Source: Anaerocolumna sp.
Lineage (GTDB): Bacteria > Bacillota > Clostridia > Lachnospirales > Lachnospiraceae
DNA: 32,872 bases
Reading direction: 5' to 3'
NCBI GenBank assembly: GCA_029239975.1
Contig: JARBTX010000050.1
Coordinates: 1 to 32,872, forward strand
The notes under the pieces: generated by a model
What the model was told of the DNA's origin: nothing
What the model saw: only the letters and a program-made list of their open reading frames with translations
The model's database searches: none
Translations under genes and position numbers: made by a program
Part shown: piece by piece, positions 25,220 through 32,872 of the stretch
Layout of the letters: each line of letters starts with the position of its first letter
How positions within the stretch are numbered: position 1 is the first letter of the stretch

Positions 25220-25612
25220 ATTAGAAAAAATCGTAATAAGTTAGTCAGGCGAAATCATTTTAAGTTTTGGCATATCTTTTTACTAGTCATAGGTTACTTT
25301 TTGATGTGTACAAATAAGATTGAAGCTAGTGTTGTAACTACTGGTTCAGAAGAAAGCATTTATCATAATAGTTTACTAAAAAGCTATGAAAAAATATCAA
25401 ATGATACTTTATCACATAAATTTCTTTTAAATAATAATTCATTTAAAAAGGGTAAAAAAGAGCTTACCTACACCAAAGCGAAAGAACAAAAAGAAATGGA
25501 AGAAAAATTAGGTTATTTTAAGGTGATTGTTATACTCTTAATTCTAATTATATTTGTATTAACAGGTATATCACTTTACATCATATATAAAGAACCGAAC
25601 AATAAGAAATGA
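25220..25612 (+). CDS. small type I membrane protein, probable ATT start
   Basis: The frame closed by the stop at 25610-25612 extends upstream without interruption past the first TTG/ATG at 25301/25304 to an ATT at 25220. The added 27 residues (RKNRNKLVRRNHFKFWHIFLLVIGYFL...) give a perfect signal peptide, basic start plus hydrophobic core, that the shorter form lacks (cleavage near NKIEA). A G-rich site, GGGGGGA at 25207-25213, lies six bases before the ATT. The mature part is a short charged linker and one membrane helix near the C-terminus (KVIVILLILIIFVLTGISLYII) ending in a polar tail. About 130 residues. Function unknown. The ATT could be a rare true start or a mutated ATG. Confidence 0.55.
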   Translation: MRKNRNKLVRRNHFKFWHIFLLVIGYFLMCTNKIEASVVTTGSEESIYHNSLLKSYEKISNDTLSHKFLLNNNSFKKGKKELTYTKAKEQKEMEEKLGYFKVIVILLILIIFVLTGISLYIIYKEPNNKK

Positions 25613-25672
25613 ATGATAGATAACATTAAATGAATCAATTAACGTTATAAGAATAGTTTGCAATTGATGTGT

Positions 25673-25709
25673 AGAAAAGGATCCCAAGTGGTTCCTTTTC
25701 TGTTTTTAC
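25673..25709 (+). terminator. terminator after small membrane protein gene
   Basis: AGAAAAGGA (25673-25681) pairs with TCCTTTTCT (25693-25701), followed by GTTTTT. Confidence 0.75.
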
Positions 25710-25727
25710 GGTATTTTAATATTTTAA

Positions 25728-25756
25728 TTGACATAATATACCTATATGTATATAAT
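25728..25756 (+). promoter_or_regulatory. perfect consensus sigma-A promoter
   Basis: TTGACA (25728-25733), 17-base spacer, TATAAT (25751-25756). All 12 bases match the consensus. Transcription should begin near 25763, 300 bases before the ATPase gene. Confidence 0.85.
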
Positions 25757-25788
25757 AAACATATTATAACTCGGAAGGGGATGTGTTT

Positions 25789-25827
25789 ATGCAATTCCAA
25801 ATGAATAAAGAGGAACTACGTAACTGA
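25789..25827 (+). CDS. 12-residue leader peptide of ATPase gene
   Basis: ATG 25789 has GGAAGGGG 8-16 bases before it and encodes MQFQMNKEELRN, ending at TGA 25825-25827. It is the first open frame after the consensus promoter and is followed by three hairpins. Its position is that of the stalling leaders of ribosome-drug resistance genes; the first residues loosely recall the ErmB leader, which may be chance. Confidence 0.55.
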   Translation: MQFQMNKEELRN

Positions 25828-25835
25828 ATATTAGT

Positions 25836-26047
25836 GGCGTAGCTTGTTTTTTTATACTCATTTGATGGGATTCAAACAAGCATGCCGTATAATGTAACCT
25901 TTCGAATACACTGTTAAAGCAGACACGCCGATTGGGTGTCTTTTTTTGTGCTCTAAATTAACTGAAATAGAAACTAAACGTTCAAGTTTATTTTATCCTA
26001 TTTCCGTAGATAACAGCTGCTAAGGTTGCTTTCTACGGTATTTTTAT
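25836..26047 (+). promoter_or_regulatory. attenuator region of ATPase gene
   Basis: Three hairpins follow the leader. First: GGC and GCTTGTTT (25836-25849) with AAACAAGC and GCC (25874-25886). Second: an intrinsic terminator, GACACGCC with GGGTGTC and T7 (25922-25947). Third: CCGTAGA (26004-26010) with TCTACGG (26032-26038), then TATTTTTA, just before the ribosome site at 26054. GTAACCTT (25894-25901) can also pair with AAGGTTGC (26022-26029), a possible alternative fold. Confidence 0.6.
25922..25947 (+). terminator. intrinsic terminator inside leader
   Basis: GACAC-G-CC, loop GATT, GG-GTGTC, then T7. A textbook stop placed 120 bases before the gene whose promoter is upstream of it. Confidence 0.75.
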
Positions 26048-26067
26048 GCCTAAAAGGAGGAGATAAT

Positions 26068-27867
26068 TTGAAACGATTAAAAAATATTTTATTATCACTA
26101 AGAAATGAAGACATCACATATAAGAAGATGTATGACGGGAAGATTCATATGCTTCCTGAGCCACAATCCAATGAACCACCTATAAATCTATCAGAACCTA
26201 TCTATTGGAATGATGGGATTTATTACAAAATTGAGAGAACAAACCGACTGGAAGCAGGAAAACCAACCATTACAATTGGTATACCAATTAAAAAGCTTAA
26301 AATTGTGGAAGGACTTATAAATGGAACAACACGTATTTCACAAAAGGGAATACCTGCTGCTGACTATTGCCTTAGAAACTTTAAGAAGTATCTGGATGAG
26401 TTAAACGAAACCATTACAAATCGTAAGCGTACACCAAGAGAAAATGGAAGGTACTATATCTATGAACCTGGTGGAAAAGTATTAAAACGAAACTGCTCTT
26501 ATTTTAAGCAGTCTAATTCAAAATATTATGCGAATACTGGCGGTCAGAGTGGTAGGATGCTAAGTATAGTTAAGAATGAATGGTATCTAAATTTAATGAT
26601 AATTGTTCAATTACCGGAAAAGAAACTAAAACAAACAATACAAATGCTTACAAAGGATTTACCAAATGCAGTGGAACATTTTATAAATGACTTTAATGTA
26701 AATGAAATGAAGCAGGCAGTGATTTTATATAACAGGCAAGAAGATATTAGGCAATGGTTAAGACAAAGTAATTACTGCGTATTTATTGGTGAAGGGAGTA
26801 TTCTTCCAAGAGAAAAAGATTCTGATCTACCAATGAAAAATGCAAAGCCATTTGTTTCAATACCAGCAGATAGAATAAGGATTGGTAGCATGACTGGTAT
26901 GGGTATAAAAAAAGGTGTTACTGTTATTACTGGTGGGGGTTACTCAGGAAAGAGCACATTACTAGATGCAATCAGTGAAGGTATATACAATCACATTGGA
27001 GGAGATGGAAGAGAATATGTTGTTACGGATTCTACAGCAATTAAAATTTCAGCAGAAGATGGACGTAGTATTAGAAATTTAAATATATCTCCATTTATTA
27101 CGTGGATTCCAGGCACTAATACTACCAGCTTTACCACAGACCATGCATCTGGATCTACCTCGCAGGCTGCAAATATTATTGAAGCTGTAAATGACGGAAG
27201 TGGGTTATTACTAATCGATGAAGATAAAAGTGCAACCAATTTCATGATTCGAGATGAAACCATGAAGGAATTAGTTAAAAATGACCCCATCATTCCATTT
27301 ACAGATAGAGTGCAGGAATTATATGAGACTCAAGATGTATCAACCATATTGGTAATTGGTGGTAGTAGTGAGTATCTTAAGGTTAGTGATCAAATCATTA
27401 TGATGAAGAATTTCATTCCTTTCGATGTAACAAAAGAAGCTAAAAAACTTATATCAAATAAGGTATATACAAATTCAGAAATACCCTTAGCTGATTGGAA
27501 TTGTCCTAAAATAATAAATACTACAAAATTTACCCCGTATCAGGCTGATAGCACCAGTGAGTATTTAGATGTATCAGACAAAGGATTTTTAGAAATTGGT
27601 AATGAAAGTATCGACGTTCGTAACATCCACAATATCGCAAGTTATTCACAATTAACAGCAATTGGTCTTTTGATACGAAAGATTGAAAATGAAGCGAAAG
27701 AGAAAAAATTAGATATAAGAAAAGTAGTGGAAGATTACATCGAGGTATTAGAAACGGGTAATCTAGATGAGATTTATACAACTTATTTTACCACTTGTGG
27801 GAGATGGCTTGAACTACCAAGAAAATTTGAAGTGCTAGCTATACTTTACCGAATGAGAAACATCTAA
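26068..27867 (+). CDS. ABC-class ATPase (COG3044 / PF09818-like)
   Basis: A soluble 599-residue protein with one ABC-type nucleotide-binding core. TTG 26068 is the start, with AAGGAGG seven bases before; in-frame codons further up have no such site. The N-terminal about 250 residues are the family-specific part (IGIPIKKLKIVEGLINGTTRISQKG). Walker A is GGGYSGKST (about 289-297), Walker B LLLIDEDKSATNFM with Asp384/Glu385, and IPFTDRV and ILVIGGSSEYL follow. It lacks membrane segments and is not an ABC-F protein, since there is only one core. Its biochemical role is unknown. The leader peptide and terminators upstream suggest that expression is released only under a particular signal. Confidence 0.82.
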   Translation: MKRLKNILLSLRNEDITYKKMYDGKIHMLPEPQSNEPPINLSEPIYWNDGIYYKIERTNRLEAGKPTITIGIPIKKLKIVEGLINGTTRISQKGIPAADYCLRNFKKYLDELNETITNRKRTPRENGRYYIYEPGGKVLKRNCSYFKQSNSKYYANTGGQSGRMLSIVKNEWYLNLMIIVQLPEKKLKQTIQMLTKDLPNAVEHFINDFNVNEMKQAVILYNRQEDIRQWLRQSNYCVFIGEGSILPREKDSDLPMKNAKPFVSIPADRIRIGSMTGMGIKKGVTVITGGGYSGKSTLLDAISEGIYNHIGGDGREYVVTDSTAIKISAEDGRSIRNLNISPFITWIPGTNTTSFTTDHASGSTSQAANIIEAVNDGSGLLLIDEDKSATNFMIRDETMKELVKNDPIIPFTDRVQELYETQDVSTILVIGGSSEYLKVSDQIIMMKNFIPFDVTKEAKKLISNKVYTNSEIPLADWNCPKIINTTKFTPYQADSTSEYLDVSDKGFLEIGNESIDVRNIHNIASYSQLTAIGLLIRKIENEAKEKKLDIRKVVEDYIEVLETGNLDEIYTTYFTTCGRWLELPRKFEVLAILYRMRNI

Positions 27868-28059
27868 AAAAGTATATACATTAAAATTCAATTTGGTATT
27901 GGAATGAAATGTTATCTATGATTACCGTAATCTAGAAAGTTTTCTAGGAAGTATTTGCTCATTTCAGGTATACTACAGGAAAATAATGGTAGAAAATATA
28001 TGTTAAATAATGTATAATTACTACAAACATTTACCTTTTGATGTGAAAGGAGAAAATAT

Positions 28060-28557
28060 ATGAAGAAGACTATCCTATATTTTTGCAGTGTAATATTGGT
28101 TTTACTAACGTTCATTTTCATTATTATAACATCAAAAGAGAATGAAGTTACTCCTTTGACTGAAAAATCAACATATCAAAATGTCAATGATATCGAAGGT
28201 GTTTTCTTAACAACGAAAGAAAACACCTATCCAAATAACATGAAAGAAATAACGGTTGAATTTCATAATGATACCAATATTGAATATATCTATGGTGAGC
28301 CATTTTACTTAGAAAAATTCGAAAATAATGATTGGTACAAAGTACCAGAAACACCTTCTGAATATCCAAAAGCCTGGACTTCGATTGGATATATACTTAG
28401 CCCAAATTCAAAAAGAGAAGATATCATAAAACTAGAATGGATCTATGGTAATCACTTTGATGGTGGAAAATACCGAATTGTAAAAGATGTTATTTATTCA
28501 AAAAAGCCTGGTGGTTATGATACATATTATCTATCAGCAGAATTTTATATAAAATAG
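28060..28557 (+). CDS. exported Ig-like-domain protein
   Basis: A 165-residue protein with AAAGGAG before ATG 28060. Residues 1-24 are a hydrophobic signal or anchor (MKKTILYFCSVILVLLTFIF); a Cys at position 9 is not in a clear lipobox. Residues 50-165 form a beta sandwich of the bacterial Ig-like type (PF20251/Big_14-like): ITVEFHNDTNIEYIYGEPFYLEKFENNDWYKVP, then WIYGNHFDGGKYRIVKDV. Such domains are common on clostridial cell-surface proteins, often next to resistance or regulatory genes. Role unknown. Its own promoter is probably the TATAAT near 28014. Confidence 0.7.
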   Translation: MKKTILYFCSVILVLLTFIFIIITSKENEVTPLTEKSTYQNVNDIEGVFLTTKENTYPNNMKEITVEFHNDTNIEYIYGEPFYLEKFENNDWYKVPETPSEYPKAWTSIGYILSPNSKREDIIKLEWIYGNHFDGGKYRIVKDVIYSKKPGGYDTYYLSAEFYIK

Positions 28558-28619
28558 AAATTGGAGGTACACATTTTGCGTGCTTAATTGCTTATTAATT
28601 TTCAAAACTGAAAATTGAT

Positions 28620-28668
28620 AAAAGAAGTAGTATAGCCTATTCCATAGGTTTATTTGTGTACTTCTTTT
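28620..28668 (+). terminator. terminator after Ig-like gene
   Basis: AAAAGAAGTA (28620-28629) pairs with TACTTCTTTT (28659-28668); an inner hairpin CCTAT/ATAGG lies in the loop. A separate small palindrome AATTTTC/GAAAATT lies at 28597-28616. Confidence 0.75.
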
Positions 28669-28745
28669 GACATAGCAATTAGAAGGCATTATCTTATAGA
28701 ACTAAAAATATTTGTGAGTACATAAATCTAGGTATATTTAAATTA

Positions 28746-28849
28746 TTGGTATCATTATCTTTTGATATACTTGACTTATTATTATCATTAACTTTATGGT
28801 ATTCTTAACTTAATGTTACCATTAACTTATTGGTATCATTGATTTTATG
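28746..28849. repeat. 17-bp tandem repeat, six degenerate units
   Basis: Consensus TTGGTATCATTAACTTA, units of 16-19 bases (for example TTGGTATCATTATCTT, TTATTATCATTAACTT, TTGGTATCATTGATTTTA). Confidence 0.7.
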
Positions 28850-28888
28850 TATAGATTAACACATTGTTAAATGAAAGCTCACTTTTTT

Positions 28889-28927
28889 AGACTGCAGAAA
28901 AGCTCTATTTTTTGCAGTCTTTTTTTG
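28889..28927 (+). terminator. terminator before methyltransferase-like gene
   Basis: AGACTGCA (28889-28896) pairs perfectly with TGCAGTCT (28913-28920), followed by T6. It stands 60 bases before the next gene, so that gene needs a promoter between, or is read through it. Confidence 0.75.
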
Positions 28928-28987
28928 TTCTATTAATAAAAACCTTGGAGTAGTCCTTAAATATATAAATAAAAAGGAGATACTCGT

Positions 28988-30163
28988 ATGGACGCATTAT
29001 TAAAAAGTGCACCACTTGAAGATATAATAACTGCATTTGAACTAACTCATGAACAGGAATGTTATAATGATTTAAAGGATAACATATTCGGTATAAATAC
29101 TGTTCTATCATTTATAAATTTTGGTTGTATAAAAAATACGGACAACGTATATGTTGTATCAAATGAGTATGAGATAATTACTTGTATGACCTCATACCTA
29201 TATACACCAAGTAAAATAGTTATAAATGCTATTAAAAATAAAATAGGTAATAATAGAGTAAATAGTAAAAATATAAACATTAGAAGTTTTCACCAATTAT
29301 TAACGGGGTATCATTATACAAAAAATGTAGCAAGAAGAGATAGTCGAAATAGTTTAGACAGCATATTTGACTCTCCTTTAGACGTGGCTATTGTTGGAAT
29401 ACATTTTTGGTATAACCATTTATCAGATAGGATTACGAATCGTTTTTCTCTAGAATTAGGAGAAGAATATGAACTGTTTGAAACTTATTTACTGGAAGTT
29501 AGCGAGAACCTGAGAGAAAATGGAGTTTTAATAGTATTAGCTAGACCATGCTGGATTTTAAAAGTGTATAAACTTTTAGATGATCATAATTTAACTCTAG
29601 AATATCGAGATTATCATTTATATATTGATAATAATCGAAATCCTAATACTCTTGTCTGGCTTAAACTTGTTAAGTGTTATGATATCAATTTAGAAATGCA
29701 AAAAAAGAGTATATTATATTTAATGAGTGATAATGATATCGATCGTTTATATGCTCATCGAAATAATCTGATATTTCCTTATACTGTACTTAGCAATGTT
29801 AAAGCAGAAGCATACATAGAATTAGATCAGAATCTTGAATACATGCAATATTTTTTTACTCTAGAGACAACTAGAAACCTAGCGGGATTATGTGATGGTT
29901 TTACAGCATGTTTGGTTACACCATCCGTTGCACAGTGTGCATTTAAAGAAAGAAAAAATATCATATTATTTGAACGTGATAATCGATTCCGTGAAAATGG
30001 TGGTTTAAAGTTTGTAAAATATGATTTATACAAAGGGTTATCTAAGTTACTATATAACAAATATTTACATAAATTTAATAAAGTAATTTGTGATCCACCC
30101 TTTAATATAAAATTAGATATATTAGCAAACGACATCGATGAATTACTAAAACAAGAAAATTAG
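28988..30163 (+). CDS. DPPF-motif methyltransferase-like protein, 3' end frameshifted
   Basis: A 391-residue protein with AAGGAG before ATG 28988. The C-terminal part looks like an S-adenosylmethionine-dependent methyltransferase of the N6-adenine/EFM5 type: LAGLCDGFTACLVTPSVA, ILFERDNRF (acidic ribose-binding position) and the catalytic VICDPPFNI with Asp369-Phe372. The first about 280 residues are family-specific and unrecognised, with a Rossmann-like stretch LRENGVLIVLARPCWILKVY. The frame ends only 19 residues after DPPF, too early for this fold, and coding-looking sequence continues in the +1 frame to 30248. Substrate could be DNA, protein or a polyamine-like molecule; no restriction gene is near. 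Confidence 0.55.
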   Translation: MDALLKSAPLEDIITAFELTHEQECYNDLKDNIFGINTVLSFINFGCIKNTDNVYVVSNEYEIITCMTSYLYTPSKIVINAIKNKIGNNRVNSKNINIRSFHQLLTGYHYTKNVARRDSRNSLDSIFDSPLDVAIVGIHFWYNHLSDRITNRFSLELGEEYELFETYLLEVSENLRENGVLIVLARPCWILKVYKLLDDHNLTLEYRDYHLYIDNNRNPNTLVWLKLVKCYDINLEMQKKSILYLMSDNDIDRLYAHRNNLIFPYTVLSNVKAEAYIELDQNLEYMQYFFTLETTRNLAGLCDGFTACLVTPSVAQCAFKERKNIILFERDNRFRENGGLKFVKYDLYKGLSKLLYNKYLHKFNKVICDPPFNIKLDILANDIDELLKQEN

Positions 30164-30248
30164 TATCGAATATGCAAGTCCACCAAAGATTGTTAGGGTG
30201 TATGGGAAGGATGCGATACAACTATTTGAATTTAAATATATGTTATAG
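30162..30248 (+). pseudogene. out-of-frame C-terminal tail of methyltransferase-like gene
   Basis: Beginning at the stop of the previous gene, the +1 frame reads SIEYASPPKIVRVYGKDAI and then QLFEFKYML before TAG 30246-30248. It has a beta-strand/charged pattern typical of a methyltransferase end and nothing in this AT-rich gap would give such a sequence by chance easily. It is best read as the original C-terminus. Confidence 0.5.
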
Positions 30249-30397
30249 AGAGAGATATCGTTCTTTTTTATAATACAAATAGATTAACAATCTTATTCGA
30301 AGTATGAATCTATTAAATTTGATATAAATGAATAAGTATATAAAATTGGTGTTGATAATTAAATATCAGAGCCAATTTTACATTTAATTGATTACAA

Positions 30398-30429
30398 CTT
30401 TACAAAATTTTAACATAATAGTGTATAAT
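30398..30429 (+). promoter_or_regulatory. Pho-box-like promoter of chrA
   Basis: CTTTACA (30398-30404), N4, TTTAACA (30409-30415), N8, TATAAT (30424-30429). Same 11-bp period and nearly the same distance to -10 as before the two-component operon. No good -35. Confidence 0.45.
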
Positions 30430-30520
30430 TAAATTATACCATTATAGTAGGTATAGTATATTATTTATATTGTAATTTAAAAATATAAAGCTATTAAAAA
30501 TATAAAGAAAGGATGTTTTA

Positions 30521-31726
30521 ATGATAAAAAATGAAAGCATTAATATACAACATAGCACTAAATGGACCGCATTTCTAAAAGACGTATTCATATGCTCCTT
30601 AGGAGCATATGGTGGACCAGAAGCTCATTATGGTGTTATTACAGATCAGATGGTAATAAAGAAAGATTATTTAAAGGAAGAAGATTTGGTTGAACTGATA
30701 GCGTTGTGTAGCATATTACCAGGGCCTACTAGTACACAAACAATAGTTTCTATTGGTTATAAAGTTGGTGGACCACTTCTAGCACTTTTGACTATGATAG
30801 TATGGGCATTACCTGTATTAACACTTATGACGATACTATCTTTTATGTATCAATTCTTAGAAGATATGAATATATCACTAGAGGGTCTTCGGTATATAGG
30901 ACCTATGGCAGTAGGGTTTATAGTTGTGGCAGCTTATAGCATTGGTCGGAAGGTAGTAACTGATAAAATTACAATAGCACTGTTATTGTTTGGTGCAATA
31001 ACTACTTATTTTATTAGGGAACCTTGGGTTTTTCCATTGGTATTAATTCTAGGTGGTATAGTAAGCGTTATCACCTCTAAGGAGAAGAATCTTTGGAATC
31101 ATGTTAAATTAAATCCACCATGGATTTATTTTATCGCATTTGTGGTATTAGCTTTAGGAAGTATTGCACTGGTATCAATCACAGACAATAGAATTGTTCA
31201 CTTATTTGAAAGTTTTTATCGATACGGTTATTTAGTATTTGGTGGTGGTCAGGTTGTTGTGCCTGTTATGCATAGTGAATTAGTTCAAGTATCCAAATAC
31301 ATGACCAATCAAGAATTTCTTACAGGTTATGGATTGGTACAAGGATTACCAGGTCCTATGTTTAGTTTTAGCGCATATGCTGGCGGAATGGCAGCAAGAG
31401 ATAATGGTGGTATCACACAAGTATTGGGTGCACTTGCAGGTGGCGTTGGAATCTTCTTACCTGGACTTTTATTAATTTACTTTATATATCCGATATGGGA
31501 AAATTTAAAAAAGATGAAAGGTATTAAAGTTTCTTTAAGAGGGATAAATGCTGTTGCAGGTGGATTAATCACTGTATCTGCTATCATTTTAATGCAAAAA
31601 AGCGGTTTTAGTATTGATAACATCATAGTAACTCTGATAACTATGTTGCTATTACTAACGAAAAAAGTGCCAGCACCTGTCATTGTAATCTTGGTTTTGA
31701 TTTCTGGATTTTTATTAAAAATTTAA
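30521..31726 (+). CDS. chrA: chromate transporter ChrA (CHR superfamily)
   Basis: Membrane transporter of 401 residues with two homologous CHR halves, each of five to six helices. The first half has FICSLGAYGGPEAHYGV and CSILPGPTSTQT; the second has YLVFGGGQVVVPVMHSE and LVQGLPGPMFSFSAYAGG, the two-fold repeated FGG-x-x and LPGP signatures of long-chain ChrA. Known members expel chromate, but in anaerobes many may move sulfate-like anions or act otherwise; no sulfur or chromate gene adjoins it. AAAGGA lies before ATG 30521. The TTTAACA promoter would tie it to the two-component system at 17804. Confidence 0.92.
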   Translation: MIKNESINIQHSTKWTAFLKDVFICSLGAYGGPEAHYGVITDQMVIKKDYLKEEDLVELIALCSILPGPTSTQTIVSIGYKVGGPLLALLTMIVWALPVLTLMTILSFMYQFLEDMNISLEGLRYIGPMAVGFIVVAAYSIGRKVVTDKITIALLLFGAITTYFIREPWVFPLVLILGGIVSVITSKEKNLWNHVKLNPPWIYFIAFVVLALGSIALVSITDNRIVHLFESFYRYGYLVFGGGQVVVPVMHSELVQVSKYMTNQEFLTGYGLVQGLPGPMFSFSAYAGGMAARDNGGITQVLGALAGGVGIFLPGLLLIYFIYPIWENLKKMKGIKVSLRGINAVAGGLITVSAIILMQKSGFSIDNIIVTLITMLLLLTKKVPAPVIVILVLISGFLLKI

Positions 31727-31795
31727 TGTAAATTCTATAGTGATTATTGAACGAGTTTATTTAACATGATTGTATAAAGTAATAGAAAGGGAAAG

Positions 31796-31828
31796 AGACT
31801 TGCTTTTTTATAGATCAAGTCTTTTTTC
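31796..31828 (+). terminator. terminator of chrA
   Basis: AGACTTG (31796-31802) pairs with CAAGTCT (31816-31822), followed by T5. Confidence 0.7.
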
Positions 31829-31921
31829 TGTATCAAATATGATTAATACCAATGTGTTCAATCACAATGAACTACGTAAAGCATATATTGATAATATTAT
31901 TGGATATTGGAGTAGTAGATC

Positions 31922-32872
31922 ATGACAATACATGTAGTAGAAGCTGGTGAAAATCTGGCTACCATAGCGAATCAATATGGGGTTTCGACTGATTTAATTA
32001 TTAGAATCAATGAATTACCAAATCCAGATGATTTAGTTGTAGGGCAAAGTCTTGCAATCAGAATACCAGAGATAGTTCATACTGTTGTTCAAGGAGACAC
32101 CTTATTTGAAATAGCAGAGAACTATGGGGTTCCTGCTAATAAAATATTACAAAACAATCCAAACATTGCAGCCGATGAATCATTAATTCCTGGGCAGACG
32201 ATATTTATACTTTTTCAAGGGGAAGAAGTAATTGATACTATTATTGTAAATGGTTATGCGTATCCATTTATTGATCGAACGGTTTTACGAAAAACATTGC
32301 CATTTTTAACATATCTATCAATCTTTAATTATGGTTTTACTCCTGCTGGAGACCTTATTCCCGTAGAAGATGAAGAACTGATAGCAATTGCTTTAGAATT
32401 CTCAGTAGTACCAGTAATGGTGCTTGCACCTATGAATGCCGAAGGAGCGTTTGATACGGAAATTGCATCACAAATGTTTGCAAATGACCCAGGGGAAGAC
32501 AGATTAATTGAAAATATTGTTACTACCATGCAAACGAAAGGTTATCGAGCTTTAGATATTGATTTTGAATTTATTAAACCAGAAGATAAAGAAGCATTTT
32601 TAAGTTTTATTACCAAAGTACAAGCCAGATTATCTCAGGAAGGATTCTTAACCTTTGTAGCTTTAGCACCAAAGACATCAGGTGCAATGACAGGATTATT
32701 ATATGAAGCACATGATTATCCAACGATTGGTGCAGTGGCAGATGATGTACTTCTTATGACCTATGAGTGGGGATACACTTTTGGTCCACCCATGGCGACT
32801 GGACCTTTAAACAATATTCGTAGAGTATTGGAATATGGCGTATCTGTAATAGACCCGGATAAAATATTAATG
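31922..32872 (+). CDS. LysM-GH18 spore-cortex hydrolase (YaaH/SleL-like), partial
   Basis: Cleaves N-acetylglucosamine-type bonds in spore cortex peptidoglycan during germination. The frame starts at ATG 31922 (GGAG nine to ten bases before) and runs out of the window after 317 residues. Two LysM domains open the protein (about 1-46: IHVVEAGENLATIANQYGV; 49-99: HTVVQGDTLFEIAENYGV). From about 107 the GH18 barrel follows; ALDIDFEFI near residue 220 is the DxDxE catalytic motif as in YaaH/SleL. No signal peptide, normal for coat-associated proteins made in the mother cell. Together with the L,D-transpeptidase at 8557 it marks the host as a spore former. Confidence 0.9.
   Translation, partial: MTIHVVEAGENLATIANQYGVSTDLIIRINELPNPDDLVVGQSLAIRIPEIVHTVVQGDTLFEIAENYGVPANKILQNNPNIAADESLIPGQTIFILFQGEEVIDTIIVNGYAYPFIDRTVLRKTLPFLTYLSIFNYGFTPAGDLIPVEDEELIAIALEFSVVPVMVLAPMNAEGAFDTEIASQMFANDPGEDRLIENIVTTMQTKGYRALDIDFEFIKPEDKEAFLSFITKVQARLSQEGFLTFVALAPKTSGAMTGLLYEAHDYPTIGAVADDVLLMTYEWGYTFGPPMATGPLNNIRRVLEYGVSVIDPDKILM

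Noticed and set aside
28988..30163. Restriction-modification system
   Set aside because: Only a DPPF motif is present, no target-recognition domain is visible and no endonuclease gene is adjacent.

Overview
The window is AT-rich, gene-sparse DNA from a spore-forming, motile, anaerobe-like Firmicute. Low GC, strong GGAGG-type ribosome sites, TTG starts, many Rho-independent terminators, a YaaH/SleL-type LysM-GH18 protein and 2-domain ArsA/ArsD point to the clostridia, most likely Lachnospiraceae (a Lachnoclostridium/C. phytofermentans-like genome is my guess, not proven here). No rRNA, tRNA, CRISPR array or complete mobile element was recognised.

Layout. 1-1900: a possible leader peptide inside a foldable RNA, a truncated CD3324-like gene, a small membrane protein and a convergent tyrosine recombinase whose start lies in a perfect hairpin. 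2591-7615: two secreted cell-wall proteins in one operon (amidase with copper-amine-oxidase-like domains; GHL10/DUF187 glycosidase with Ig-like repeats). 7881-8973: an NTF2-like protein and a leaderless L,D-transpeptidase facing each other across a tandem repeat and a nested two-way terminator. 9093-11396: arsDA with a palindromic operator but no arsR or pump in view. 11854-13688: DUF1328 membrane peptide, GyrI-like protein, ferritin. 13761-13996: decayed IS3 end. 14012-17217: AraC regulator divergent from a GH42 beta-galactosidase.

17710-23165: a two-component system with an intramembrane-sensing type kinase, followed by two unknown membrane proteins, a 31-residue peptide and a chemoreceptor split by a frameshift. 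Direct repeats TTTAACA with an 11-bp period (Pho-box-like) stand upstream of the two-component system and of both following units, and a weaker version precedes chrA at 30521; this looks like a local regulon and is the best candidate for an undescribed system.

23308-32872: archaeal-type peroxiredoxin, APH-family kinase, a small type I membrane protein probably starting at ATT, an ABC-class ATPase (COG3044-like) behind a perfect consensus promoter, a 12-residue leader peptide and terminators (an attenuator like those of ribosome-targeting-drug resistance genes), an Ig-like lipoprotein-like protein, a DPPF methyltransferase-like gene with a frameshifted 3' end, chromate transporter chrA and the start of a LysM-GH18 spore-cortex hydrolase. 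Five different short tandem repeats, four in intergenic DNA and one in a coding region, are a second theme of the window.
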